Assembly: GCF_002797415.1 (NCBI RefSeq)
Contig: NZ_KZ454944.1
Coordinates: 3,056,665 to 3,120,664, forward strand
Source: Bacillus alkalisoli
GTDB lineage: Bacteria; Bacillota; Bacilli; Bacillales; Bacillaceae_I
DNA length: 64,000 bases
Direction: 5' to 3'
Shown here: piece after piece, positions 57,695 through 64,000 of the stretch
Layout of the letters: each line of letters opens with the position of its first letter
Numbering within the stretch: the stretch's first letter is position 1
Notes under the pieces: generated by a model
The model's input: only the letters and a program-made list of their open reading frames with translations
What the model was told of the DNA's origin: nothing
The model's database searches: none
Position numbers and translations under genes: made by a program

Positions 57695-58114
57695 TTATTC
57701 GCCCGTTTTAGAAAAACGTTCGATACGTTCTTTAATTTCATCACGCACTCGCTGGAAGAAAGCCCACTTCTCCTCTTCTGTTCCTTCCGCTTTCGCAGGG
57801 TCATCAAATCCCCAATGAACTCTTTTTACGTGAGGTGGTGTTACTGGACAGTGGTCTGCTGCATGGCCACAAAGTGTTACTACTAAGTCTGCATTGTCTA
57901 AAATTTTCGGATCAATTACATCTGAAGTGTGTCCAGTAATATCTACTCCAGCTTCTTCCATAGCTTTAATTGCATTTGGATTTAAGCCGTGTGCTTCTAA
58001 TCCAGCACTGTAAACATCCCACTCGTTTCCTAAATATTTTTTCGCCCAACCTTCTGCCATTTGGCTTCTGCAAGAGTTTCCAGTACATAAAAAGTAAATT
58101 GATTTTTTGCTCAT
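57695..58114 (-). CDS. arsC: ArsC, thioredoxin-coupled arsenate reductase
   Basis: 139-aa low-molecular-weight PTPase-type reductase that turns As(V) into As(III). Active-site loop [20 protein letters not shown] has Cys10 and Cys15; Cys82 and Cys89 of [16 protein letters not shown] complete the reduction relay, positions as in B. subtilis Ars[21 protein letters not shown] near 100 is typical. It lies upstream of arsD; a 128-bp palindromic repeat separates it from arsB. ATG 58114 follows AAAGGAGCTAATTC. Confidence 0.97.
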   Translation of the reverse strand: MSKKSIYFLCTGNSCRSQMAEGWAKKYLGNEWDVYSAGLEAHGLNPNAIKAMEEAGVDITGHTSDVIDPKILDNADLVVTLCGHAADHCPVTPPHVKRVHWGFDDPAKAEGTEEEKWAFFQRVRDEIKERIERFSKTGE

Positions 58115-58180
58115 TTGAATTAGCTCCTTTGTTTGTGAAAGTTACCCTTACAAATTTATTACAATTACAGGGTACTAACC

Positions 58181-58308
58181 GTTGTTGTAAGCACGAGGTG
58201 TTCGCTTTCCGCGGGTGGTCTCGGGAGCCTCCTCGGCGCGCGGCGCCTGTGGGGTCTCCCTTGACACACTAATCCCGCAGGAGTCTCACACCTCGTGCTT
58301 ACAACAAC
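58181..58308. repeat. Palindromic intergenic repeat, subtype B, copy 3 (inside ars operon)
   Basis: The arms GTTGTTGTAAGCACGAGGTG and its exact complement (58289-58308) enclose TTCGCTTTCCGCGGGTGGTC, GGGAGCCTCCTCGGCGCG, GGCGCCTGTGGGGTCTCCC, CCCGCAGGAGTCTCA. It separates arsB from arsC, co-directional genes, so it must be transcribed with the operon. Confidence 0.88.
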
Positions 58309-58380
58309 TTTGTATTGATATGAAAATTTTAAAGCTTTACACAAACTTTCCTTTCATACTACAACTTGAAGGAAAATTTA

Positions 58381-59679
58381 TTAGTGAATGATAAGCAACC
58401 ACATATATAAACCAACCAATGTAATGAACAATGTTGGGATGGTTAGGACGATACCTACTTTAAAGTAAGTTCCCCATGAGATTTTCACGCCTTTTAACGA
58501 GAGTACGTGTAGCCATAATAACGTAGCTAATGATCCAATTGGAGTAATTTTCGGCCCTAAGTCAGAACCAATTACGTTTGCATATATTAATGCTTCTCTT
58601 AGGACACCAGTCGTATTCGTATCTGTAATTGCCAGTGCATTAATCATCACGGTTGGCATGTTATTCATGAATGAAGAAAGAATCGCTGCGATAAAGCCCA
58701 TACCAATCGTTGCGGCAAAAAAACCTTGATCAGCAGTCCATTGAATCACATCTGTTAACACGTTAGTTAATCCAACATTTCTTAATCCATAAACAACGAC
58801 ATACATACCAATCGAGAAAAATACAATCGCCCAAGGTGCACCTTTTACAACTGTTGTTGTATTAACAGCCGGGCTTCTTCTAGCCATTAGTAAGAAGAAA
58901 ATGGCAATAATTCCCGCTACAAATGATACTGGTACACCTATAAACTCACTTGCGAAATACCCTACAAGTAATACCGCTAGGACATACCAAGATAACTTGA
59001 ACATTTTAGGATCTCGAATAGCTTCCACAGGTTCTTTTAGCTGTGACATATCATAATCTTTCGGTATGCTTTTTCTAAAAAATAAGTATAAAACTAAAAT
59101 ACTTGCTACTAATGAAAACAAGTTCGGTACAAACATACGAGTTGCATATTCAACAAATCCGATGCCAAAAAAGTCAGCTGATACGATGTTTACTAAGTTA
59201 CTCACAACAAATGGTAACGACGTAGAATCTGCAATAAATCCACTTGCCATGATGAATGGAAAAATCATTTTTTCGTTAAAGTTCAAATTTCGAACCATCG
59301 CGAGAACGATTGGCGTTAAGATTAATGCCGCTCCATCATTTGCAAAAAATGCCGCTACAACAGCTCCTAGTAAAGATACATAAACAAACATTCTTACACC
59401 GCTACCTTTTGCAAGGCGAGCCATATGAAGTGCAGACCATTCAAAAAATCCAATTTCATCTAGTATGAGTGAGATAATAATGATGGCGATAAATGTTAAG
59501 GTCGCATTCCATACAATCGATGTAACATCTATTACGTCATAAAAATCAACAACACCTACCGCTAACGCTAATATTGCTCCACCAATTGCTGACCATCCTA
59601 TGGATAATCCTTTTGGCTGCCAAATAACAAACGTTAGCGTAAGTAAAAAGATCAATGATGCGAGAATTGTCGCTGTCAT
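58381..59679 (-). CDS. arsB: ArsB, arsenite efflux pump
   Basis: 432 aa, ion-transporter superfamily with ~12 TM helices; exports As(III)/Sb(III) alone or with Ars[21 protein letters not shown] at the start, [20 protein letters not shown] near 57, [20 protein letters not shown] near 110, [15 protein letters not shown] near 335 and [20 protein letters not shown] near 370 are the conserved ArsB regions. The presence of full ArsA and ArsD indicates ATP-coupled operation. ATG follows AGGGGGAAACAAC. Confidence 0.95.
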   Translation of the reverse strand: MTATILASLIFLLTLTFVIWQPKGLSIGWSAIGGAILALAVGVVDFYDVIDVTSIVWNATLTFIAIIIISLILDEIGFFEWSALHMARLAKGSGVRMFVYVSLLGAVVAAFFANDGAALILTPIVLAMVRNLNFNEKMIFPFIMASGFIADSTSLPFVVSNLVNIVSADFFGIGFVEYATRMFVPNLFSLVASILVLYLFFRKSIPKDYDMSQLKEPVEAIRDPKMFKLSWYVLAVLLVGYFASEFIGVPVSFVAGIIAIFFLLMARRSPAVNTTTVVKGAPWAIVFFSIGMYVVVYGLRNVGLTNVLTDVIQWTADQGFFAATIGMGFIAAILSSFMNNMPTVMINALAITDTNTTGVLREALIYANVIGSDLGPKITPIGSLATLLWLHVLSLKGVKISWGTYFKVGIVLTIPTLFITLVGLYMWLLIIH

Positions 59680-59693
59680 GTTGTTTCCCCCTA

Positions 59694-60038
59694 TTATTCA
59701 CAAGAGATTCTTAGTCCCTGCTTTTCTAATTCTGTTAATTTCTCATCTTGATTTGGGAGATGGTTCAGTAAATCTTTTACAAGCGGATAAAGTTCACTTG
59801 ATTTATTTAAAGAATAAATAATCCATTGCCCTCGTCTTGATTCATTCACTACCCCAGCATCTTTCAATTTACGCACATGCTGGCTAATAGCTGGTTGACT
59901 CATTTTAAAAATCTCGACAAATTCACAAACACAGCAATCATGTGAGTCCATAATTTTTACCATTGTGAGCCTTGTTTTATCACCTAATAACTTTAATAAA
60001 GTCGCTGCTTTCTCAAGTTCCACTGAAGTAGTTTGCAT
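59694..60038 (-). CDS. arsR: ArsR, arsenite-responsive repressor of the ars operon
   Basis: 114 aa winged-helix. [20 protein letters not shown], metal-binding Cys in [20 protein letters not shown] near 32-45, DNA-recognition helix [20 protein letters not shown], and [27 protein letters not shown] gives the As(III)-binding Cys pair. It is the first gene of the ars operon and should repress it. ATG after AGGTGTTATTATG. Confidence 0.94.
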   Translation of the reverse strand: MQTTSVELEKAATLLKLLGDKTRLTMVKIMDSHDCCVCEFVEIFKMSQPAISQHVRKLKDAGVVNESRRGQWIIYSLNKSSELYPLVKDLLNHLPNQDEKLTELEKQGLRISCE

Positions 60039-60118
60039 AATAACACCTCCACACTTAGTTTTGTATTAAATCTGTTATGTTATGAATGAAATAAAAAAGA
60101 TATAAACATATAATCAAG

Positions 60119-60144
60119 CACTTATATAATAAAACACTTATATA
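60119..60144 (-). promoter_or_regulatory. Candidate ArsR operator (direct repeats) upstream of arsR
   Basis: CACTTATATA occurs at 60119-60128 and 60135-60144 (16-bp offset) in an AT-rich region ~80 bp upstream of arsR. Spacing suits one helical turn and a half; known Firmicute ArsR sites are AT-rich dyads, so this is only a guess. Confidence 0.35.
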
Positions 60145-60183
60145 CTAATTTCAACCGATACTTTGTTAAGTTTTTGTAAAGAC

Positions 60184-60216
60184 AAAATGTGCCCTTATAA
60201 GTAAGGACACATTTTT
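60184..60216. terminator. Bidirectional terminator between ABC gene and arsR
   Basis: AAAATGTGCCCTTA and TAAGGACACATTTTT pair around TAAG with A/T-rich flanks (one mismatch). Confidence 0.68.
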
Positions 60217-60255
60217 CAACAGCAATATATAGATTAAAATGCACTTTTACAAAAG

Positions 60256-60918
60256 TTAACTAACAATTCTACCATCCAATATTTTAACTACTCTATCCGC
60301 ACGCTCTGCAATGGACATATCGTGTGTTATCATCATAATTGTCACATTTTCTAAATCGTGAATTTCTTCCATTAACTTGATGATAGAATTCCCTGTGTCT
60401 GAATCTAAGTTTCCAGTTGGCTCATCTGCCAATAAAATTCTCGGGTTAGTAACTAACGCCCTTGCAATTGCTACTCTTTGCTGCTCTCCACCGGACATTC
60501 TTGATGGTAAGTGATGCTTTCTATGCGAAAGTCCTACTTTCTGCAAAGCTTCTTCTGCCCTATACTTTACATCTTTAGAGCTAAAGAATGATAAAAGTGG
60601 CATCATAACATTTTCTAAAGCTGTGGCAGTAGAAAGTAGTTGAAACTGTTGAAAAATAAACCCTATCTTTTCTTTCCTAAATGTTGAAAGCCTTGCATCG
60701 TTTAACTTATTTATTTCTTCTCCATCTATCCTTACTTCCCTATCATTAAAAGTTTCTAGGCCACCAACAATATGCATCAAAGTTGACTTTCCAGAGCCAG
60801 ATGGTCCCACAATGGAAGCGTAACTGCCCGCTTCTATATGAAGGGATACATTGTTTAGGACGCATATACTTTCTTCTCCTACCTGATAGGATTTAGATAT
60901 ACCTTTTACTTCAATCAT
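60256..60918 (-). CDS. ABC ATPase of MacB/LolD type
   Basis: 220 aa. Walker A SIVGPSGSGKSTLMHIVGGL near 35-54, signature PSRMSGGEQQRVAIARALVT near 140, Walker B ILLADEPTGNLDSDTGNSII near 163, H-loop MMITHDMSIAERADRVVKIL. It is the usual partner of a FtsX-like permease, here 11 bp upstream. MacB-like transporters move peptides, lipoproteins or toxins across the envelope, or sense antimicrobials. Function unknown. Confidence 0.94.
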   Translation of the reverse strand: MIEVKGISKSYQVGEESICVLNNVSLHIEAGSYASIVGPSGSGKSTLMHIVGGLETFNDREVRIDGEEINKLNDARLSTFRKEKIGFIFQQFQLLSTATALENVMMPLLSFFSSKDVKYRAEEALQKVGLSHRKHHLPSRMSGGEQQRVAIARALVTNPRILLADEPTGNLDSDTGNSIIKLMEEIHDLENVTIMMITHDMSIAERADRVVKILDGRIVS

Positions 60919-60929
60919 TTGTTTCCCTC

Positions 60930-63479
60930 CTAAGCTGAGTAGTGACCTTTTAAAACATTAGACTTCCCACCAAAAATACGAACTACTATTAATGCGAAAA
61001 ACACTAATGCTAATGTAGGCAGAAGGAATGCACCGATGTAATACCAAGCAGGCAATGAAGTTTGCGTAAATAAATTTATTATTATTACTGCCGCTAAAGT
61101 ACCTAATATTCCTCCCGTACACCCAATAACACCGACTTCTAAGCACAAAAACATTTGTATTTTACTTCTCGACCAACCGATTGATCGAAAAAGTGTCCAT
61201 TCACTACTTCGTTCTACAATACTTAAAACTAAAATAAATCCAATGCTCAACACGGATAACATAATCCCTACATACAAGAAAGTTCGTTGATAGGACTCTA
61301 ACTTCATATCAATGGTATCACCTAAAAAGCTTAAAAATAGAAAATCTGACATGCTTTGCTGAGTAGTTACAAATAATAAAATCATAAGTGTTGTTATGGC
61401 AATCATTATTACTAGTAATCCGAAGCGAAACGGTCTTCTTAGCATTTGATGTAAAATAAATGATTCAAGTCCACTTATTCCAATGCCTCTTCTTTTGGAC
61501 TTTTGCCTTGTTTCACCATGCAGCCCTTCTCTCGGTGAAACAGTAAGTACTTTTACACTACCAGACACATATCCAATCGCTGTAAGTAAAAATAAAACTG
61601 CCCATATTAAGAGATATTCATGTGAATCTAGCATCCTATTAAATGCACTTACACAAACTAATAAGACAATGGAAATAAAAGTGAGAACCAATACTTCCAA
61701 AAATAAAGTTATTCCTATTTTTTTACGTGACCAGCCAATAGCTCGGAGCATAGCAAACTCCTTTGATCGTTTTAACAAACTATGAGTGTTTACTGTATAG
61801 CAGAAAATTAGACTCATAAAAAGTATATAGTAGAAAAGATATTTATTCGTTCCCTCAATTTGCTCCTCTATTGTCCAACTAACTCCTTGTTGTTGCCATG
61901 CTTCTTCTACTTTCCCAACCTGTCCTTCTTCCGTTCCTTCTAACTGAACATGTACTTTTCCTGGAGCAGATCCTAACATTATTTCTACTCTCAGTCCTGT
62001 TTTATCTATTATTTGTTTTGCAACATCCTCGATAATTCGTTGACTATCTGCAGTTCGATCACTCACTCCATCTACTACGACTCTTATGGAGGATAGTGGT
62101 GGTGTTTCTCCATAAAAGATTCTGGCTGCATTAATTGTAGTAAGCATATCTGGCGCACCAGGATAGTATGTACTTTTTATAGGTAAAGGAAGTAGTGGAG
62201 AATGTGGAATTTTGTTTCCATCACCGTCTTCCATAATCATACTATGGTAAGGTGTATATATGTCTACAGGGTCACCAATCTCCCATGCTTGTTCATATAA
62301 CGGTATTATTTTCCCCGGATCATAATAACCAACTATATTAGGTGTTAAATGCAAATCCTCATTCTCATCAAACAGAGTTCTGTAGGTCGGAAAATCAATA
62401 CTGAATGCTTTGAAAGATGGTGGTGGTACTTGCTCTACCAGTATTTCTGGAATCGTTCCTGCTTGTTCAGATAACACACGATATTTTAAAGGGCTATATT
62501 TATAAAATGTTGAGAACGGCGCAATACCGATTGGGTCTTCTATGTAACTATCATTCTCTACATAAAGATTGGTATTTTTATGTCGCCATTCAGGCGAAAA
62601 GGTTGGAATAGTGATATTTACAATTTCCTCATATGGAAGACTTCTTAGATAGGTTTCCGTACCTTCGGTTAAATCATCTTCTGTAACTTCAGAAGGAATA
62701 TCTATTTTCAAAATTTTTAACGTTTCTTCTACTTCGTACTCTTGGTTAATTAGTGCAATAAATGGCAAAGTAGGTTGTGAAGAGTGGTTGATTTTTGCTT
62801 CAATTAAAGAGGAAAGTCCCCCTTCCATACTTTCTTCGAATGAATAGATTTGCTCTTCCGCTTCAGGATCAATTGCTACAATTAGTAATTCATTTGGATA
62901 CCTTAAATGCCCCATGGGTGGAACTTGAACTCGAAAACCCTCTGGAATATTTTTTTCTTTATTGTAAGATTGAAAAATGAGGGAGTCTTCCATTTCCTCT
63001 TCGTAATAGTATGTTAGAAAGTTAGATGAACTTACAATATGATCACTTAATCCATCATTCACTTTCTTTTCCATATTAATAATATAAAAATAGCCTTTTT
63101 CTGCATTAGCAGCCTGTGTGGAGATCCCTGCTCCTTCATAAAAGCCAATTAATGATAATGGAGCTGCGACTTTAACACCTGAAATTTCTCGAATTATTTC
63201 AAGCTCTTCAAAAGAGATATCACCATAGGAAGATATACTTGACTGTGGTGGTATCCAACCGCCTTCTAACGCTAAGTCCTGGTCCATGCTATTAGGTAGA
63301 ACTAAAATATCATATTGATAACGCCAATTTTCTTCTAAATCGCTTTTGGCTTGAATACTAATACGTTCCGTAATAGTTTGAGACCATAGATAGCCAATAC
63401 CAACTGTTAATAAGGTTAGGATAACTAAACTCATCGTTATCCATCTTTCTCTAATAGAAATCAACAGGTACCTTAACAA
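60930..63479 (-). CDS. FtsX-like ABC permease with large outer domain
   Basis: 849 aa. TM1 near residues 17-35 (LVILTLLTVGIGYLWSQTI), a ~480-residue extracytoplasmic domain, then FtsX blocks: YLFYYILFMSLIFCYTVNTH, SKEFAMLRAIGWSRKKIGIT, FRFGLLVIMIAITTLMILLF, SSEWTLFRSIGWSRSKIQMF, then VGVIGCTGGILGTLAAVIII and YIGAFLLPTLALVFFALIVV. A repeated (A/F)xRAIGWSRxKI motif marks the two halves of the FtsX fold. TTG start at 63479 after GGAGGGGAAGA. It pairs with the 220-aa ATPase. The outer domain is much larger than in MacB. Confidence 0.9.
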   Translation of the reverse strand: MLRYLLISIRERWITMSLVILTLLTVGIGYLWSQTITERISIQAKSDLEENWRYQYDILVLPNSMDQDLALEGGWIPPQSSISSYGDISFEELEIIREISGVKVAAPLSLIGFYEGAGISTQAANAEKGYFYIINMEKKVNDGLSDHIVSSSNFLTYYYEEEMEDSLIFQSYNKEKNIPEGFRVQVPPMGHLRYPNELLIVAIDPEAEEQIYSFEESMEGGLSSLIEAKINHSSQPTLPFIALINQEYEVEETLKILKIDIPSEVTEDDLTEGTETYLRSLPYEEIVNITIPTFSPEWRHKNTNLYVENDSYIEDPIGIAPFSTFYKYSPLKYRVLSEQAGTIPEILVEQVPPPSFKAFSIDFPTYRTLFDENEDLHLTPNIVGYYDPGKIIPLYEQAWEIGDPVDIYTPYHSMIMEDGDGNKIPHSPLLPLPIKSTYYPGAPDMLTTINAARIFYGETPPLSSIRVVVDGVSDRTADSQRIIEDVAKQIIDKTGLRVEIMLGSAPGKVHVQLEGTEEGQVGKVEEAWQQQGVSWTIEEQIEGTNKYLFYYILFMSLIFCYTVNTHSLLKRSKEFAMLRAIGWSRKKIGITLFLEVLVLTFISIVLLVCVSAFNRMLDSHEYLLIWAVLFLLTAIGYVSGSVKVLTVSPREGLHGETRQKSKRRGIGISGLESFILHQMLRRPFRFGLLVIMIAITTLMILLFVTTQQSMSDFLFLSFLGDTIDMKLESYQRTFLYVGIMLSVLSIGFILVLSIVERSSEWTLFRSIGWSRSKIQMFLCLEVGVIGCTGGILGTLAAVIIINLFTQTSLPAWYYIGAFLLPTLALVFFALIVVRIFGGKSNVLKGHYSA

Positions 63480-63491
63480 ATCTTCCCCTCC

Positions 63492-64000
63492 TTACAACTC
63501 CTTACTTTTCACCTTATTAATAACCTCTTCAACAAATTGGAAGGCGTCTTGTTCATTATTATTCTCATCTAAAAAGTATTGAATTGTATAAGTAACTCCT
63601 TCGAAAACAAAAGCCATATTTAATTTATCCATATTTTTTTGCTCTATTTTTTCATACTGAACCGTAACATCTCCAAGATTCTTTGAAAAGTTGCTCCCAA
63701 AATCCAACTCTCTTTGCGTTTCATATATTCTAGCAATTAATATTTTTCTATTAATCGGTTGTGTTGGTTCCACCATAAAATATTCTTCTATTAACTTGCC
63801 TTGCATTTTTATCCTTTCTTCTGTTACTTGGCTTGTCTCAGGCGTAGTATTGTATAGTTGTGGTATAGAGGAAATCAATAGGACTGCAAACAAAACAACT
63901 ACTACACTAGTAGCGACATAAGGACGAAAAGAATATCTTTGTCTCTTTATTGTTGCTTCGATTTTCTTTCTCGTTGCCTCTTTTCTCTCCTCCCTTCTTT
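63492..64000 (-). CDS. Membrane-anchored protein, N-terminus cut by window edge (possible anti-sigma)
   Basis: The frame is open to base 64000, so the 133-aa version starting at TTG 63893 is too short. The extra N-terminal part reads RREERKEATRKKIEATIKRQ then RYSFRPYVATSVVVVL, with one TM helix (VATSVVVVLFAVLLISSIPQ). The outside domain has TERIKMQGKLIEEYFMVEPT, NRKILIARIYETQRELDFGS and AFVFEGVTYTIQYFLDENNN. The charged N-terminus then TM layout matches the two putative anti-sigma proteins at 26025 and 50132, so a sigma gene may lie to the right. It is 12 bp upstream of the FtsX gene. Confidence 0.68.
   Translation of the reverse strand, partial: RREERKEATRKKIEATIKRQRYSFRPYVATSVVVVLFAVLLISSIPQLYNTTPETSQVTEERIKMQGKLIEEYFMVEPTQPINRKILIARIYETQRELDFGSNFSKNLGDVTVQYEKIEQKNMDKLNMAFVFEGVTYTIQYFLDENNNEQDAFQFVEEVINKVKSKEL

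Overview
The window is chromosomal DNA from a low-GC Gram-positive of the family Bacillaceae. Signs of this are strong AGGAGG ribosome sites, frequent TTG/GTG starts, an ECF/YkoEDC-type thiamine system, HemAT, a YtrA/B-like ABC cassette, an LPXTG/sortase pair and class A PBP, all with Bacillus-like sequences. I cannot fix the genus. The style of the intergenic palindromes would fit the Sutcliffiella / alkaliphilic Bacillus group, but that is a guess. Both window edges cut genes (thiD at the left, a membrane-anchored regulator-like protein at the right).

Layout: 1-8830 is thiamine metabolism on the minus strand as two TPP-riboswitch operons, tenI-thiO-thiS-thiG-thiF-thiD and tenA-ykoE-ykoD-ykoC. 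9244-13661 holds a YbjQ-type protein, a small membrane protein, an MFS exporter and a class A PBP. 14050-24713 is a mixed stretch: UspA, Pro/Gly-rich protein, MscL, DAACS symporter, RsbR-like STAS protein, UppP, DedA, and several lipoproteins and small membrane proteins. 24767-27714 contains a DUF2500 protein and an ECF sigma / anti-sigma / lipoprotein operon. 27806-28766 is a RAYT-like HUH transposase gene bracketed by inverted REP-like palindromes. 28889-31336 is a guanine-riboswitch xpt-permease operon. 31433-40574 has DinB, a Gly-rich/DUF6944-like cluster, a racemase and divergent MocR regulator, S41 lipoprotein peptidase, AAC(6')-like GNAT and ChrA. 40625-44363 has a class D sortase with its LPXTG substrate, an SDR and a GNAT. 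44485-47699 is a GntR/ABC cassette. 47721-54126 has HemAT, Mn-catalase, a second ECF sigma / anti-sigma pair, an S51 peptidase and others. 54292-60038 is arsenic resistance (orphan ArsR, then arsR-arsB-arsC-arsD-arsA-phosphatase-HesB). 60256-64000 is a MacB-like ABC transporter with a truncated upstream gene.

The most unusual content is intergenic. Four dispersed repeat families can be read directly. (1) A REP-like palindrome with an invariant GTGCCWGGCAC core is present about a dozen times; two inverted copies flank the RAYT gene, which suggests a REP/RAYT system. Its arms vary between loci but stay self-complementary. (2) A 130-370 bp palindromic element contains CTTTCCGCGGG. In one subtype it has GGCTATGTTAAAG-like ends and 8-bp target duplications; in a second subtype the arms are locus-specific and self-complementary. 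(3) A ~147-bp element with long terminal inverted repeats is present intact at 13884-14031 and, interrupted by a type-2 element, at 8851-9216, so the empty and filled sites lie in the same window. (4) Arrays with a 51-52 bp period containing GAACTT...AAGTTC hairpins lie at 14592-14758 and in opposite orientation at 36089-36362; a more divergent 51-bp array lies at 15505-15655.
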